This document shows, in pieces, positions 25,066 to 33,600 of a stretch of DNA of 64,000 nt. Both the position numbers and the translations under genes were made by a program. Where the stretch lies: the NCBI GenBank assembly GCA_046199005.1, contig CP176050.1:4092001-4156000 (forward strand), read 5' to 3'. The stretch comes from Ascidiimonas sp046199005. GTDB lineage: Bacteria; Bacteroidota; Bacteroidia; Flavobacteriales; Flavobacteriaceae. Every line of letters starts with the position of its first letter. Within the stretch, counting starts at the first letter, position 1. A model generated the notes under the pieces. The model saw only the letters and a list, made by a program, of their open reading frames with translations, was not told the DNA's origin and did not search any database.

Positions 25066-25923
25066 ATGATACAATCTATGACCGGTTTTGGAAAACAAGT
25101 ACTCCAACTCCCCGGAAAGAAAATAACTATAGAGCTTAAATCGCTCAACAGCAAAGGGCTTGATCTCAATGCGCGTATGCCATCTTCCTACCGTGAAAAA
25201 GAACTAGAACTTCGAAATATTATTGCGAAGTCACTAACACGAGGCAAAATAGATTTCAATTTATATGTTGAGATCAACGGCGAAGAAACTTCTACACAGC
25301 TTAATGAAAGTGTCTTAAAGGCTTACATGAAGCAACTGAAAGGGCTTGCAGATGCCTCGGATGCCGAATTGTTACAAATGGCACTTCGGCTTCCGGATGC
25401 ACTCACTACCGAGAGAGATGAAATTGATGAAGAGGAATACAAGCAGATAAAAGCGGGATTGCAGCAAGCATTGAATGCTATCAATGATTTTCGCACATCA
25501 GAGGGAAAAGTGCTGGAGACCGATATGGAACTTCGCATCAAAAATATTGGGTCCTTATTGGAGGAAGTACGAAAGATAGATCCAGATCGTATGCAGCAGG
25601 TACGCGAGCGACTGGAGAAAGCAGTAGCAGAGATCAAAGAGAATGTAGATGCAAATCGATTTGAACAAGAACTCATTTATTATCTTGAAAAATTTGATGT
25701 CACCGAAGAGAAGGTACGCTTAGAAAACCACCTTAATTACTTTCTTGATACCTTAAAGTCGAATGACTCAAACGGAAAAAAACTGGCTTTCATCACCCAG
25801 GAAATAGGCCGTGAGATCAATACCTTGGGCTCAAAGGCCAATTATGCACCGATGCAGCAATTGGTTGTACAGATGAAAGACGAGCTGGAAAAAATTAAAG
25901 AACAAAGCCTGAACGTTTTATAA
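25066..25923 (+). CDS. YicC family protein
   Basis: 285 residues, normal length. The invariant N-terminus MIQSMTGFGK, LKSLNSKGLDLNARMP and the C-terminal DUF1732 block (FITQEIGREINTLGSKAN) are all present. E. coli YicC is an endoribonuclease-like protein that affects small-RNA decay; a similar RNA role is likely here. It is the first gene of a yicC-gmk-nadD cluster, an order conserved across Bacteroidota. Confidence 0.92.
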   Translation: MIQSMTGFGKQVLQLPGKKITIELKSLNSKGLDLNARMPSSYREKELELRNIIAKSLTRGKIDFNLYVEINGEETSTQLNESVLKAYMKQLKGLADASDAELLQMALRLPDALTTERDEIDEEEYKQIKAGLQQALNAINDFRTSEGKVLETDMELRIKNIGSLLEEVRKIDPDRMQQVRERLEKAVAEIKENVDANRFEQELIYYLEKFDVTEEKVRLENHLNYFLDTLKSNDSNGKKLAFITQEIGREINTLGSKANYAPMQQLVVQMKDELEKIKEQSLNVL

Positions 25924-25947
25924 AAGATCTTTAAAACTCATTGTGCT

Positions 25948-26550
25948 ATGCAAGACGAAAATCAGAATTCTGGCGGTAAGTTATTAATCTTTTCAGCTCC
26001 CTCGGGTAGCGGTAAAACTACCATCGTGAGGCATCTGCTGCAATATCCCGAACTTAATCTGGAGTTTTCGGTATCTTGTACTACACGGGAGCCCAGAGGT
26101 GAAGAAAAAGACGGTCAGCATTACTATTTTTTATCTTTAAAAGATTTCAAACAGCACATCAAAAACGGAGATTTCGTAGAATGGGAAGAGGTGTATCGAG
26201 ATAATTTCTACGGTACGCTTAAGACCGAAGTAGAACGCATTTGGGCGAAAGGTAAAAATGTAATCTTTGATATTGATGTTGCTGGAGGCCTCCGTATTAA
26301 AAAGAAGTTCCCGGAGCAGACACTCGCCGTCTTTGTAAAACCGCCCAGTGTAGATGAACTTAAGATACGCCTGAAGCAGCGCAAGACCGAAAGTGAAGAC
26401 AAGATCAATATGCGCATTGCAAAAGCATCGGTAGAACTGGCAACCGCGCCGCAATTTGATAAGATCATTAAAAATTACGATCTCGATACTGCTAAACAGG
26501 AAGCTTATGACCTGGTGGCGAATTTTATAGGACTGACTCAAAAATCGTAG
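25948..26550 (+). CDS. gmk: Guanylate kinase
   Basis: 200 residues. P-loop SAPSGSGKTT at 16-25, the GMP-binding SCTTREPRGEEKDGQHYYF block and the lid region RLKQRKTESED are all intact. It phosphorylates GMP to GDP with ATP in the cytoplasm. It lies 24 bases after yicC, and its stop codon is immediately followed by the nadD start. Confidence 0.95.
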   Translation: MQDENQNSGGKLLIFSAPSGSGKTTIVRHLLQYPELNLEFSVSCTTREPRGEEKDGQHYYFLSLKDFKQHIKNGDFVEWEEVYRDNFYGTLKTEVERIWAKGKNVIFDIDVAGGLRIKKKFPEQTLAVFVKPPSVDELKIRLKQRKTESEDKINMRIAKASVELATAPQFDKIIKNYDLDTAKQEAYDLVANFIGLTQKS

Positions 26551-26552
26551 TG

Positions 26553-27137
26553 ATGAAAAAGAAGGTCGGACTCTATTTTGGTACCTTTAATCCCATTCAT
26601 GTGGGCCACCTGATCATCGCCAATTATATGGTCGAATACAGTGACATGGACGAATTATGGATGGTAGTTACACCCCATAATCCTCATAAAAAAAAGAATT
26701 CGCTACTCGATGATCGTCACCGATATCAAATGGTATATGAGGCTACCAAAGACTACCCTAAGATCAGACCCAGCGATATAGAATTCAAACTTCCTCAACC
26801 CAATTACACCGTTAAAACGCTGGCAGTTTTACAAGAAACATACGCCAACCATCAATTTGCCCTGATTATGGGCGAAGACAACCTTAAAAGTTTCCACAAG
26901 TGGAAAAACTACGAGGTGATCTTAGAGAATCACGACATTTATGTATACCCCCGAATAGCAGAAGGAACGGTGGAACATCAGTTTCAAGACCATTCAAAAA
27001 TTCATCGGGTAGACGCTCCGGTGATGGAGATCTCTTCAACTTTTATAAGGAATGGTATTGCTGAAGGTAAAAACATACGTCCCATGCTTCCGGAAGCGGT
27101 TTTTATTTATTTAGATGAGATGAATTTTTATAAGTAA
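26553..27137 (+). CDS. nadD: Nicotinate-nucleotide adenylyltransferase
   Basis: 194 residues from the ATG at 26553; a GTG overlapping the gmk stop is in frame but one codon earlier. GTFNPIHVGHL is the nucleotidyltransferase HxGH region and ISSTFIRNGI is the second nucleotide-binding motif. It makes nicotinate adenine dinucleotide in NAD synthesis. Two bases separate it from gmk, so the two are co-translated. Confidence 0.94.
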   Translation: MKKKVGLYFGTFNPIHVGHLIIANYMVEYSDMDELWMVVTPHNPHKKKNSLLDDRHRYQMVYEATKDYPKIRPSDIEFKLPQPNYTVKTLAVLQETYANHQFALIMGEDNLKSFHKWKNYEVILENHDIYVYPRIAEGTVEHQFQDHSKIHRVDAPVMEISSTFIRNGIAEGKNIRPMLPEAVFIYLDEMNFYK

Positions 27138-27153
27138 TTTTCTAAAAACAGCA

Positions 27154-27750
27154 TTAATCCTCTTCAATAGTTTCCTTGTTACGGTATTCCCAAAGTAAAT
27201 CTTCATCAATAGGCTCGTTGAGCACATGAATTGCTTTTCCTTTTTTCTTTTTCCTGTAATATTTATGAGAAGCTTTATAAATGATCTCCTTAAATCCTTC
27301 TGTTTTTTTCTTGAGTTCAGCTTCGTTAAATGTTCTTATTTTACTTTTTGCAATTCGCTTTTGAATTCTTGTGAATTGACGTTCATTTTTCATACTTACG
27401 GGATCTAAATGAACTGCCGCATAGAAAGCCCCCGCCTGCACCGCAGTTTCAATAAGATATACTTTTCCTGATTCCAATTGTGCCTCCATAACATATAAAT
27501 TTTCAGCTTTGGCACTGATCACATGCCTTCCGGGCTTTACGTATAATTTTAAATACTGACCATTGTGAAACTTCCCTACATAGTCGCCATCTACAAAAAT
27601 TCTAAAATTAATTAACGGAGCTAAAGGAGAAACCCGTACAAGATATACTATCGCATTTTCCGTTTCCTTTTTTTGCCGTGGTATAGAATCCTGTGCTTTT
27701 AAAGAGGATATGAAAAGTACTAGTAAGATTAGGCATAATAAGTTTTTCAT
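27154..27750 (-). CDS. Secreted protein with DUF2846-like domain
   Basis: 198 residues. Signal peptide MKNLLCLILLVLFISSLKA followed by QDS. The segment NFRIFVDGDYVGKFHNGQYLKLYVKPGRHVISA is the pattern of DUF2846 or PEGA-like domains (small beta-rich modules with a K-P-G-x-H turn). The C-terminal third is very basic (KYYRKKKKGKA). It is convergent with nadD and is the last of a row of minus-strand genes beginning with the RHS protein. Function unknown. Confidence 0.6.
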   Translation of the reverse strand: MKNLLCLILLVLFISSLKAQDSIPRQKKETENAIVYLVRVSPLAPLINFRIFVDGDYVGKFHNGQYLKLYVKPGRHVISAKAENLYVMEAQLESGKVYLIETAVQAGAFYAAVHLDPVSMKNERQFTRIQKRIAKSKIRTFNEAELKKKTEGFKEIIYKASHKYYRKKKKGKAIHVLNEPIDEDLLWEYRNKETIEED

Positions 27751-27757
27751 TATAGAA

Positions 27758-28195
27758 TTATTGTTTGGGATTTAGTAAGTGTTTGTATTTCTTCTTGTTT
27801 TTAAGATGTCTGAGTTTTGCCACTACAAAATCAGAATCATCTTCCAGATTTTCGATCATAAAATCTAGAATTTCTCCTCTTCCGGAAGGATTGTTATACC
27901 AGTAAATAAGTCGAAGATTATCACAATCCATGAAGTATTCATATACTTCACCAAAAAAATCACCTTCGGCAGTACGCAACCAGAAGGTATCAATATGTTT
28001 TCCTTGTCGGCCTTTCCAGTTACAATCCTTAAGTATCTTCATTTTTTCTTCGAGTTGCCTGACCTTAATAACTTCTTTTGGAATTACCTCTACCGGGAAT
28101 TTTTCTCCTTTAAAAGGGTCAAAATTCTGGGCGTTGCTAAAATTGAAAGAAAGACATAAAAATAAGATATAAAATAAGTGATCAATCGTATTCAT
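27758..28195 (-). CDS. Secreted hypothetical protein
   Basis: 145 residues from the ATG at 28195; an in-frame ATG at 28213 would add six residues but makes a poorer signal peptide. Residues 1-22 are a signal peptide ending SNAQ. The rest is soluble, with two Cys-containing segments (LKDCNWKGRQGKH, YFMDCDNLRLIYWYNN) and a basic tail. No family recognised. It lies 7 bases upstream of the DUF2846-like gene and probably shares a transcript. Its place downstream of the RHS tips makes an accessory or immunity role possible but unsupported. Confidence 0.5.
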   Translation of the reverse strand: MNTIDHLFYILFLCLSFNFSNAQNFDPFKGEKFPVEVIPKEVIKVRQLEEKMKILKDCNWKGRQGKHIDTFWLRTAEGDFFGEVYEYFMDCDNLRLIYWYNNPSGRGEILDFMIENLEDDSDFVVAKLRHLKNKKKYKHLLNPKQ

Positions 28196-28308
28196 ACAGT
28201 TTCTATTTAGCATATAATTAATTCATAGAATTTCTTTTTCTTGTGTTTATATAATTTTTATTCCAGCAATCATCTTCAAAGCAGATTTCAAGCTAATTGC
28301 TGAAAATG

Positions 28309-28674
28309 TTAATATGGAGTCATAACAAATTTTAAAGTGTCTGATTTTTTAACTACAAAGAAATAGTTTGAATTTTTTTCTTTAAAAAAAGTATATGGTA
28401 CAATGATATCATTAATTGTTGGAATAAACCCATTCTTCCTGAAATCTAACTCAGGCGGATTTTTTTCCTCCAACCAAAAGGGCTTTTCAGATATTAAACG
28501 AGAAGCGGAGTTAATTGCATACGTTGCATTTAAAAATGCCGTTCCTCGATTGACATCGTACTCAGTTATTTTAATGTTTAACTCTGTTTCATACTCTATT
28601 TTCTTATAATCTTCTTCAAGGTGACAGCCTTTAACCATAATTATAATAACAAGAATGATTAAATTAAAATTCAT
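28309..28674 (-). CDS. Small lipoprotein, candidate immunity protein of the displaced RHS tip
   Basis: 121 residues from the ATG at 28674 (an in-frame GTG at 28689 overlaps the RHS tip gene). Lipobox with Cys17 (IIMVKGCHLE). The body is beta-rich and acidic, with NIKITEYDVNRGTAFLNATY. No family recognised. It starts 2 bases after the stop of the orphan RHS tip, the place where immunity genes of polymorphic toxins usually stand, and is small and periplasm-facing. The immunity role is inference from position only. Confidence 0.5.
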   Translation of the reverse strand: MNFNLIILVIIIMVKGCHLEEDYKKIEYETELNIKITEYDVNRGTAFLNATYAINSASRLISEKPFWLEEKNPPELDFRKNGFIPTINDIIVPYTFFKEKNSNYFFVVKKSDTLKFVMTPY

Positions 28675-28676
28675 AA

Positions 28677-29783
28677 TTATTTTTTCCACGGTCTTGTTCT
28701 TTTTGTTTCTCCTAAATTTACATTTATATCTAAAATCGTAAGACTTGCTCCCAAACCAAGAGATAATCCTATTCCATAAACAAAATTGCCGTTACTAAAT
28801 TTAACCGGGGAATAAGAATACGATATTGAACCAGAAACCACAGCACCTACACCTATATTTAGTTCTCCTCTATCACCTAAAAAGACTTCGTTCGTAAATT
28901 TTAAATTCCCCGAGTAGTAAAGTTTCGTTACACCTACACTTACTGAAGCAGAGGGCGTTGAAGCTCCTACTCCGTGATCATCAATTTCATATACAGAATT
29001 TGCGTTATAACCTCTTTTAATTATTAATGCACCTTTACCTTTTGTAAATCCTAGTCCCATTCCTGCTGCAATTGATCCAGAAACGGCAATAGCATCTGGT
29101 CCGAAAATATGCCTAAATTTACCCGTAACAGTAGCAGCATGGATATCCATTCCAAACCACATTGCATGCAACCCGTGGTTCAAAAGACCTGTGGTTAAAC
29201 CTTGCCTTACTCCATCCAGAAAATTTCCATCGGCAATTTTACTACCCAATCCACCCGCGAGCCCACTGGAGGCAGCTTTTACCGTTGCAGACCAAAAACC
29301 ATTGTTAATTTTAACAGAACTTACAGAAGAAGATATCCCAGAACTTAATGCTCCGCTTAAGAATCCTGCTCCAAATTTTCCACCTTGCGCTTGTGCTAAA
29401 ATACCCCCACTTAACCCATGCGCAGATAATTGAAATACACTGCTGAGTAAAGAATTCGAAATCCCCTGGGTTATTTGTCCGATTCCAAAAGAAACGGCTC
29501 CTCCAATTGCTCCGAATAATGCGGCCTTTCCTGCTCCGTGAAAAAATGGACGATCGTTAATTACATTATTAATTCCGTTTGTAATTAAACCTATTGCTGC
29601 TCCGATTAAAGCAGAAACTAAAAACTCCCCACTGGGATCGTTATAGCTTAACGGATTGTTCCAAACATACCCATATCGGTTAAAGCTCTGGGTGTTATAA
29701 GGATCCTGTACGTAGTTATCAGGGGATAAAAACCTACCCAAAACGGCATCGTACAGACGGCCATTCATATGGATCAAATTCAC
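28677..29783 (-). CDS. Displaced (orphan) RHS C-terminal tip, 5'-truncated
   Basis: The frame is open from 29867, right after an in-frame TAA at 29868-29870. The RHS core homology begins at GYESSLINRGFTGHEHFFG, but no ATG occurs until NLIHMNGRLYDAVLGRF; a GTG at 29783 is the first possible start. It carries the end of the core (NRYGYVWNNPLSYNDPSGEF) and then a 300-residue variable tip rich in Gly/Ala/Ser, with hydrophobic stretches and a C-terminal beta-rich part ending TRPWKK. The tip shares no similarity by eye with the tip of the full-length RHS protein upstream. It fits a silent cassette that can recombine into the main gene. Expression as a separate protein is doubtful. Confidence 0.68.
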   Translation of the reverse strand: MNLIHMNGRLYDAVLGRFLSPDNYVQDPYNTQSFNRYGYVWNNPLSYNDPSGEFLVSALIGAAIGLITNGINNVINDRPFFHGAGKAALFGAIGGAVSFGIGQITQGISNSLLSSVFQLSAHGLSGGILAQAQGGKFGAGFLSGALSSGISSSVSSVKINNGFWSATVKAASSGLAGGLGSKIADGNFLDGVRQGLTTGLLNHGLHAMWFGMDIHAATVTGKFRHIFGPDAIAVSGSIAAGMGLGFTKGKGALIIKRGYNANSVYEIDDHGVGASTPSASVSVGVTKLYYSGNLKFTNEVFLGDRGELNIGVGAVVSGSISYSYSPVKFSNGNFVYGIGLSLGLGASLTILDINVNLGETKRTRPWKK

Positions 29784-29848
29784 CCCAAAGAAATGCTCAT
29801 GCCCGGTAAATCCCCGGTTTATTAGAGAACTCTCGTACCCAAAATGGG
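29626..29848 (-). repeat. RHS core repeat, copy at the orphan tip
   Basis: A 223-base gapless match (few substitutions) to 31662-31884 in the full-length RHS gene, offset 2036 throughout. It encodes the conserved core from FGYESSLINRG to NDPSGEF. Homology stops at both ends just where the variable tip and the upstream body begin. Confidence 0.85.
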
Positions 29849-29913
29849 CATAACAAATTCTGTCGTTTTAATGATTAATCTGATTTTCCAAAATCTTTCT
29901 TTCAAAGAACGGG

Positions 29914-30681
29914 TTAAAACTCTATTTGAATTTTATTTGTAAAGAACGATCCAGTATATAGCTTATATCCTTTCAACTCTTTAGGTAAGCCTCTCTTAAG
30001 TTCTTTATTATTGCCATTGCTTACTAAATAATCATCTTCTAGCTTCAAATTACCAAATGAAAATTCATAATTCCCCCCTAAAATTTTAAAACCTATTAAA
30101 TCAAATCTAATTTTCCTTTTTGAGTTTGCTTCTAAAAAAATAAATAATTCATTTTCAAAAATCTCAAACTCCATTGTATCCTCTTTGATCAGTTTATTCT
30201 CATATTCCTGAAAGTCTTTAGCAGTTATTGTTGCTTTTTGATTGATATGTTTTGATCGCAAAAGATCGTATACCAACGATAATTCCGAAGCTTTAAATGA
30301 AGTTGAGAACTCTTCATCTGAGGTAAAAGCTTTTCTCTCTAACTCGTTTAAAACGATAAACATATCATTGATCATAACAAAATACTTATCATCTTCATCC
30401 ACTAACTCATTTTGGATACGTTTTAATGTAGCTAAATCTCTTTCTAATTTATGAACAGATAAATCAAGTATTTCAGGATAATCCGATTTCCTGCCAAAAG
30501 GATCTTTAAGATAAATATTGTCGCCACTTAGATTGTTTAAAGTTATTACTAAAAAAGGATTTACTTGCTCTTCATTAACTAAAGAGTTTGTTCCTATTTC
30601 CCATTCTATAGAAAGCTCAATTGCCAAATTTTGAGAAAAATTCAACACCGGGAACAAAATGATTAAAAAAAACGTTTTCAT
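29914..30681 (-). CDS. Secreted hypothetical protein, candidate immunity protein of the RHS toxin
   Basis: 255 residues. Signal peptide MKTFFLIILFPVLNFSQ, then a soluble body mixing beta strands (LAIELSIEWEIGTNSL, NPFLVITLNNLSGDNIYL) and charged helices (KLERDLATLKRIQNELVDEDD). No family recognised. It starts 10 bases after the stop of the RHS gene and ends just before the junction with the displaced tip, so the RHS tip, this gene and the next core repeat form one module. A periplasmic protein fits protection against a secreted metallopeptidase toxin, but this is inference. Confidence 0.5.
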   Translation of the reverse strand: MKTFFLIILFPVLNFSQNLAIELSIEWEIGTNSLVNEEQVNPFLVITLNNLSGDNIYLKDPFGRKSDYPEILDLSVHKLERDLATLKRIQNELVDEDDKYFVMINDMFIVLNELERKAFTSDEEFSTSFKASELSLVYDLLRSKHINQKATITAKDFQEYENKLIKEDTMEFEIFENELFIFLEANSKRKIRFDLIGFKILGGNYEFSFGNLKLEDDYLVSNGNNKELKRGLPKELKGYKLYTGSFFTNKIQIEF

Positions 30682-30691
30682 TTCTTTAGAT

Positions 30692-33600
30692 TTATTTATT
30701 GAATATATCTGAATAGGGTAATGCCTTTAAAGTCCATTCATAATTTATATGAGACATTTTATTGAACCATTTGGGATAATTAGTCATCATTTCTCGAACA
30801 GCTTCCGAAGTCCATGCGCTCAAACCAGGAGTAGAACGATAATTATAGGCATGAAATTCCATCATATCTACAAACGATTTTGTGAAAATGTCTCGCGCAG
30901 AACCTGCAAGTGCTGAAATTTGAGAAACGTGTAATAATTCATGACCTATGATTTTATACAATTCTTCGGGACTTGAAAATGCCACAGAAGCATTGAAAAA
31001 AACTTTGGAGTTTCCTGTTAAAATTGAGCCTTTTGCCATAGGAATAGTTATTCCACCAATATTTGGATTTATGTTAAATAGCTCTTTAGCATAATCAGAT
31101 ATATTTTCAACGGAGTATGCCTTTGTCATGATCAGTGGAGCATCTGGATACCATTCATTTGTTGCCTTCAGCAGATTCTCATCAGTTGCATCAATTGGAG
31201 AGTTAAGAGTAAAGGTTGCACTTATCATCCTCAATGATCTTTTGTTTAAGCTCTGACCAGTGTAAAAATCTAATCCTAATTTATTTGCTCTTAAACCGGC
31301 ACTCAAACCTCCCATCAATCCTCCAGAAATACTAACAATCGCTCCACTATAAATTCCAGAACGCAAACCCCTGAGAAAATTGCTCCCCTGAGTCCAAGCA
31401 CTTAAAGATGATGCAACGAACCCAGCAGTTAAACCACCTATAGCTCCTGCCGTAAATCCAGCTGTAAATCCTGTAGCTGATAGTGCTGTAGCTCCAAAAA
31501 AGGATCCTCCTAATGCAATATTGCTAAATCCAGCACCCACAGCACTCGAGATTCCTCCTATAAAAGCACCAACAAGAATACTGCCAAAATTTGCGCCACT
31601 TTGAAAAGCTGCTACCGTACCACCTATTATTGCTCCTACTAGAAACGCTCCTAATATAAATTCCCCACTAGGATCGTTATAGCTTAACGGATTATTCCAA
31701 ACATACCCATATCGGTTAAAGCTCTGGGTGTTGTAAGGATCCTGTACGTAGTTATCGGGGGATAAAAAGCGTCCCAGAATGGCATCGTACATACGGCCAT
31801 TCATATGGATCAAATTCACCCCAAAGAAATGCTCATGCCCGGTAAATCCCCGGTTTATCAAAGAACTCTCATACCCAAACTGGGTACTGCTATTGTTATT
31901 TACAAACTTGTCTACACGTCCCCAGGCTCCAAACTGCCGCTGTTCTCTGATGGTTCCGGACGAATCGGTAATCGCCAGAATACTACCCAGATAATCTCGG
32001 TGCAGATAGTGATAGGCGTTAAACGCTCCAGTACCTACCTGCCGAATGTGCATGATAGGTGCCGTGTAGGCATCACCGCCGATAAAAGTAGTAATTTTTG
32101 TCGTATTGGTTTGCGTGTCTGTCGTAATTTCTACCGGGGAAACTGAAGAGTAATGCTTCCGGTATCTCCGTTGCAGTTTGTCGGTTTGCGTTCCGCCAAA
32201 ATAGGCATGACTTCTTCCCATCATCGGGTGATATTCAAAACTTACCCTGCCATGGCCCTGTTCTACAACTTCTACAGGAGTTTTAAAGGCATTATAGGTG
32301 ACTTGTTGTAAGCTATGATCCTGAAACCAGGTATCGCCTTCACTGTTCAGATCTAATTCGGCGATTCGGTATTTCTTTGCGGAATCATAGCTATACCCTC
32401 CAACATTGGATTTGTTGGTAAAGCGTCCTTCGGCATCATATTGCTGATTCAAGGTCACGGAACCGCTGATCTGGGTTAGCCGATCCTGACTGTCGTAGGT
32501 GAATCCTTCATTCCAGCTAAACCCGTGATTGGTACGACTGTTTAAAATGCCACGTTGTGCGTTAAAATCATAGGTCATTTTTAAGGCTTGCAGTGTGGTA
32601 TTGGGTTTATGGTCCCGTATTTGGGTAGGCAAGCCAAAGGCATCGTACTGCCGGGTCTTGGTATACCCATTGCCTAACTGAATCTCTAAGGGTTGGCCGC
32701 GATGATTTTGATCGGTGAGTTTCCAAAGGCTGGAACCGCTGCTCCAGTCTTTGAGTTCGTGAAGTATGCCTTCGGTACTGTATACATTACGGATTCGCAC
32801 ATTGTTCTGTGTGTTGGTGGCCTTGTGCAAGGTTCTGTATTCGGTACTTTCGGCTCTTCCCAGCGCATCAAAGGTGGTACGGGTCTCAAAGACGGCAGCA
32901 TCGTTGTTTTCGATCACAGAAACCGGACGCTCATAAGAGTCGTAGGCATAGGTATACTGATAGCTTTTCCCAAAATGCGCATCCGTACCTGTAATTCCAG
33001 TGATCATTTTCGTGGTTTCATCGTAACTATAGTCGATGGTCATATCGGTTTCATTTCCGGTGATCTTCTTTTGCAGGGTCTTTCCGGTAGGGCTTAAAGT
33101 ATAATTGGTGACTCCGGTTGGGGTGGTTTCTTGTATCAATTCACCATAACCGTTATAGGCATAGGTATACTTCCCTGCTGATGGATCGTTCAACTCTATT
33201 TTTCGACCCCAACCATCGATTAAAATCGACACTACATTCTGGTTGTAACTGGCGGTTTTTAATTCGTTATTAGGATGGTAGGTATAGGTGATGGTTCCAC
33301 CGGGATCGGTAGCACTTATCACATTTCCCATAGCATCTACCGTGGTACTCTTCGTTCGGGTACCATCATCTACGGTTACGGTCTTCTCATTGTAAGTTGT
33401 CGTTACAATTTTTCCATTTGCGGTTTGATACGAGATCAATCGACCGTAAAGATCATAGGTACTGCGATTCCATTGGGAGGCTCCGTTATGTCCAAAATAA
33501 GGTTCGCTTTCTTCAAGAACTTTCCCCTGAATGTCATATTTGAATTGCTTTTTTATTTCTTTTTGATGAAGGCTCAAGGTTGCCGTTTCTATGGTCCAAC

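Noticed and set aside
29849..29913. A possible insertion-sequence scar between the putative immunity gene and the orphan RHS tip
   Set aside because: No terminal inverted repeats, target duplications or transposase remnants are visible; core recombination explains the junction.
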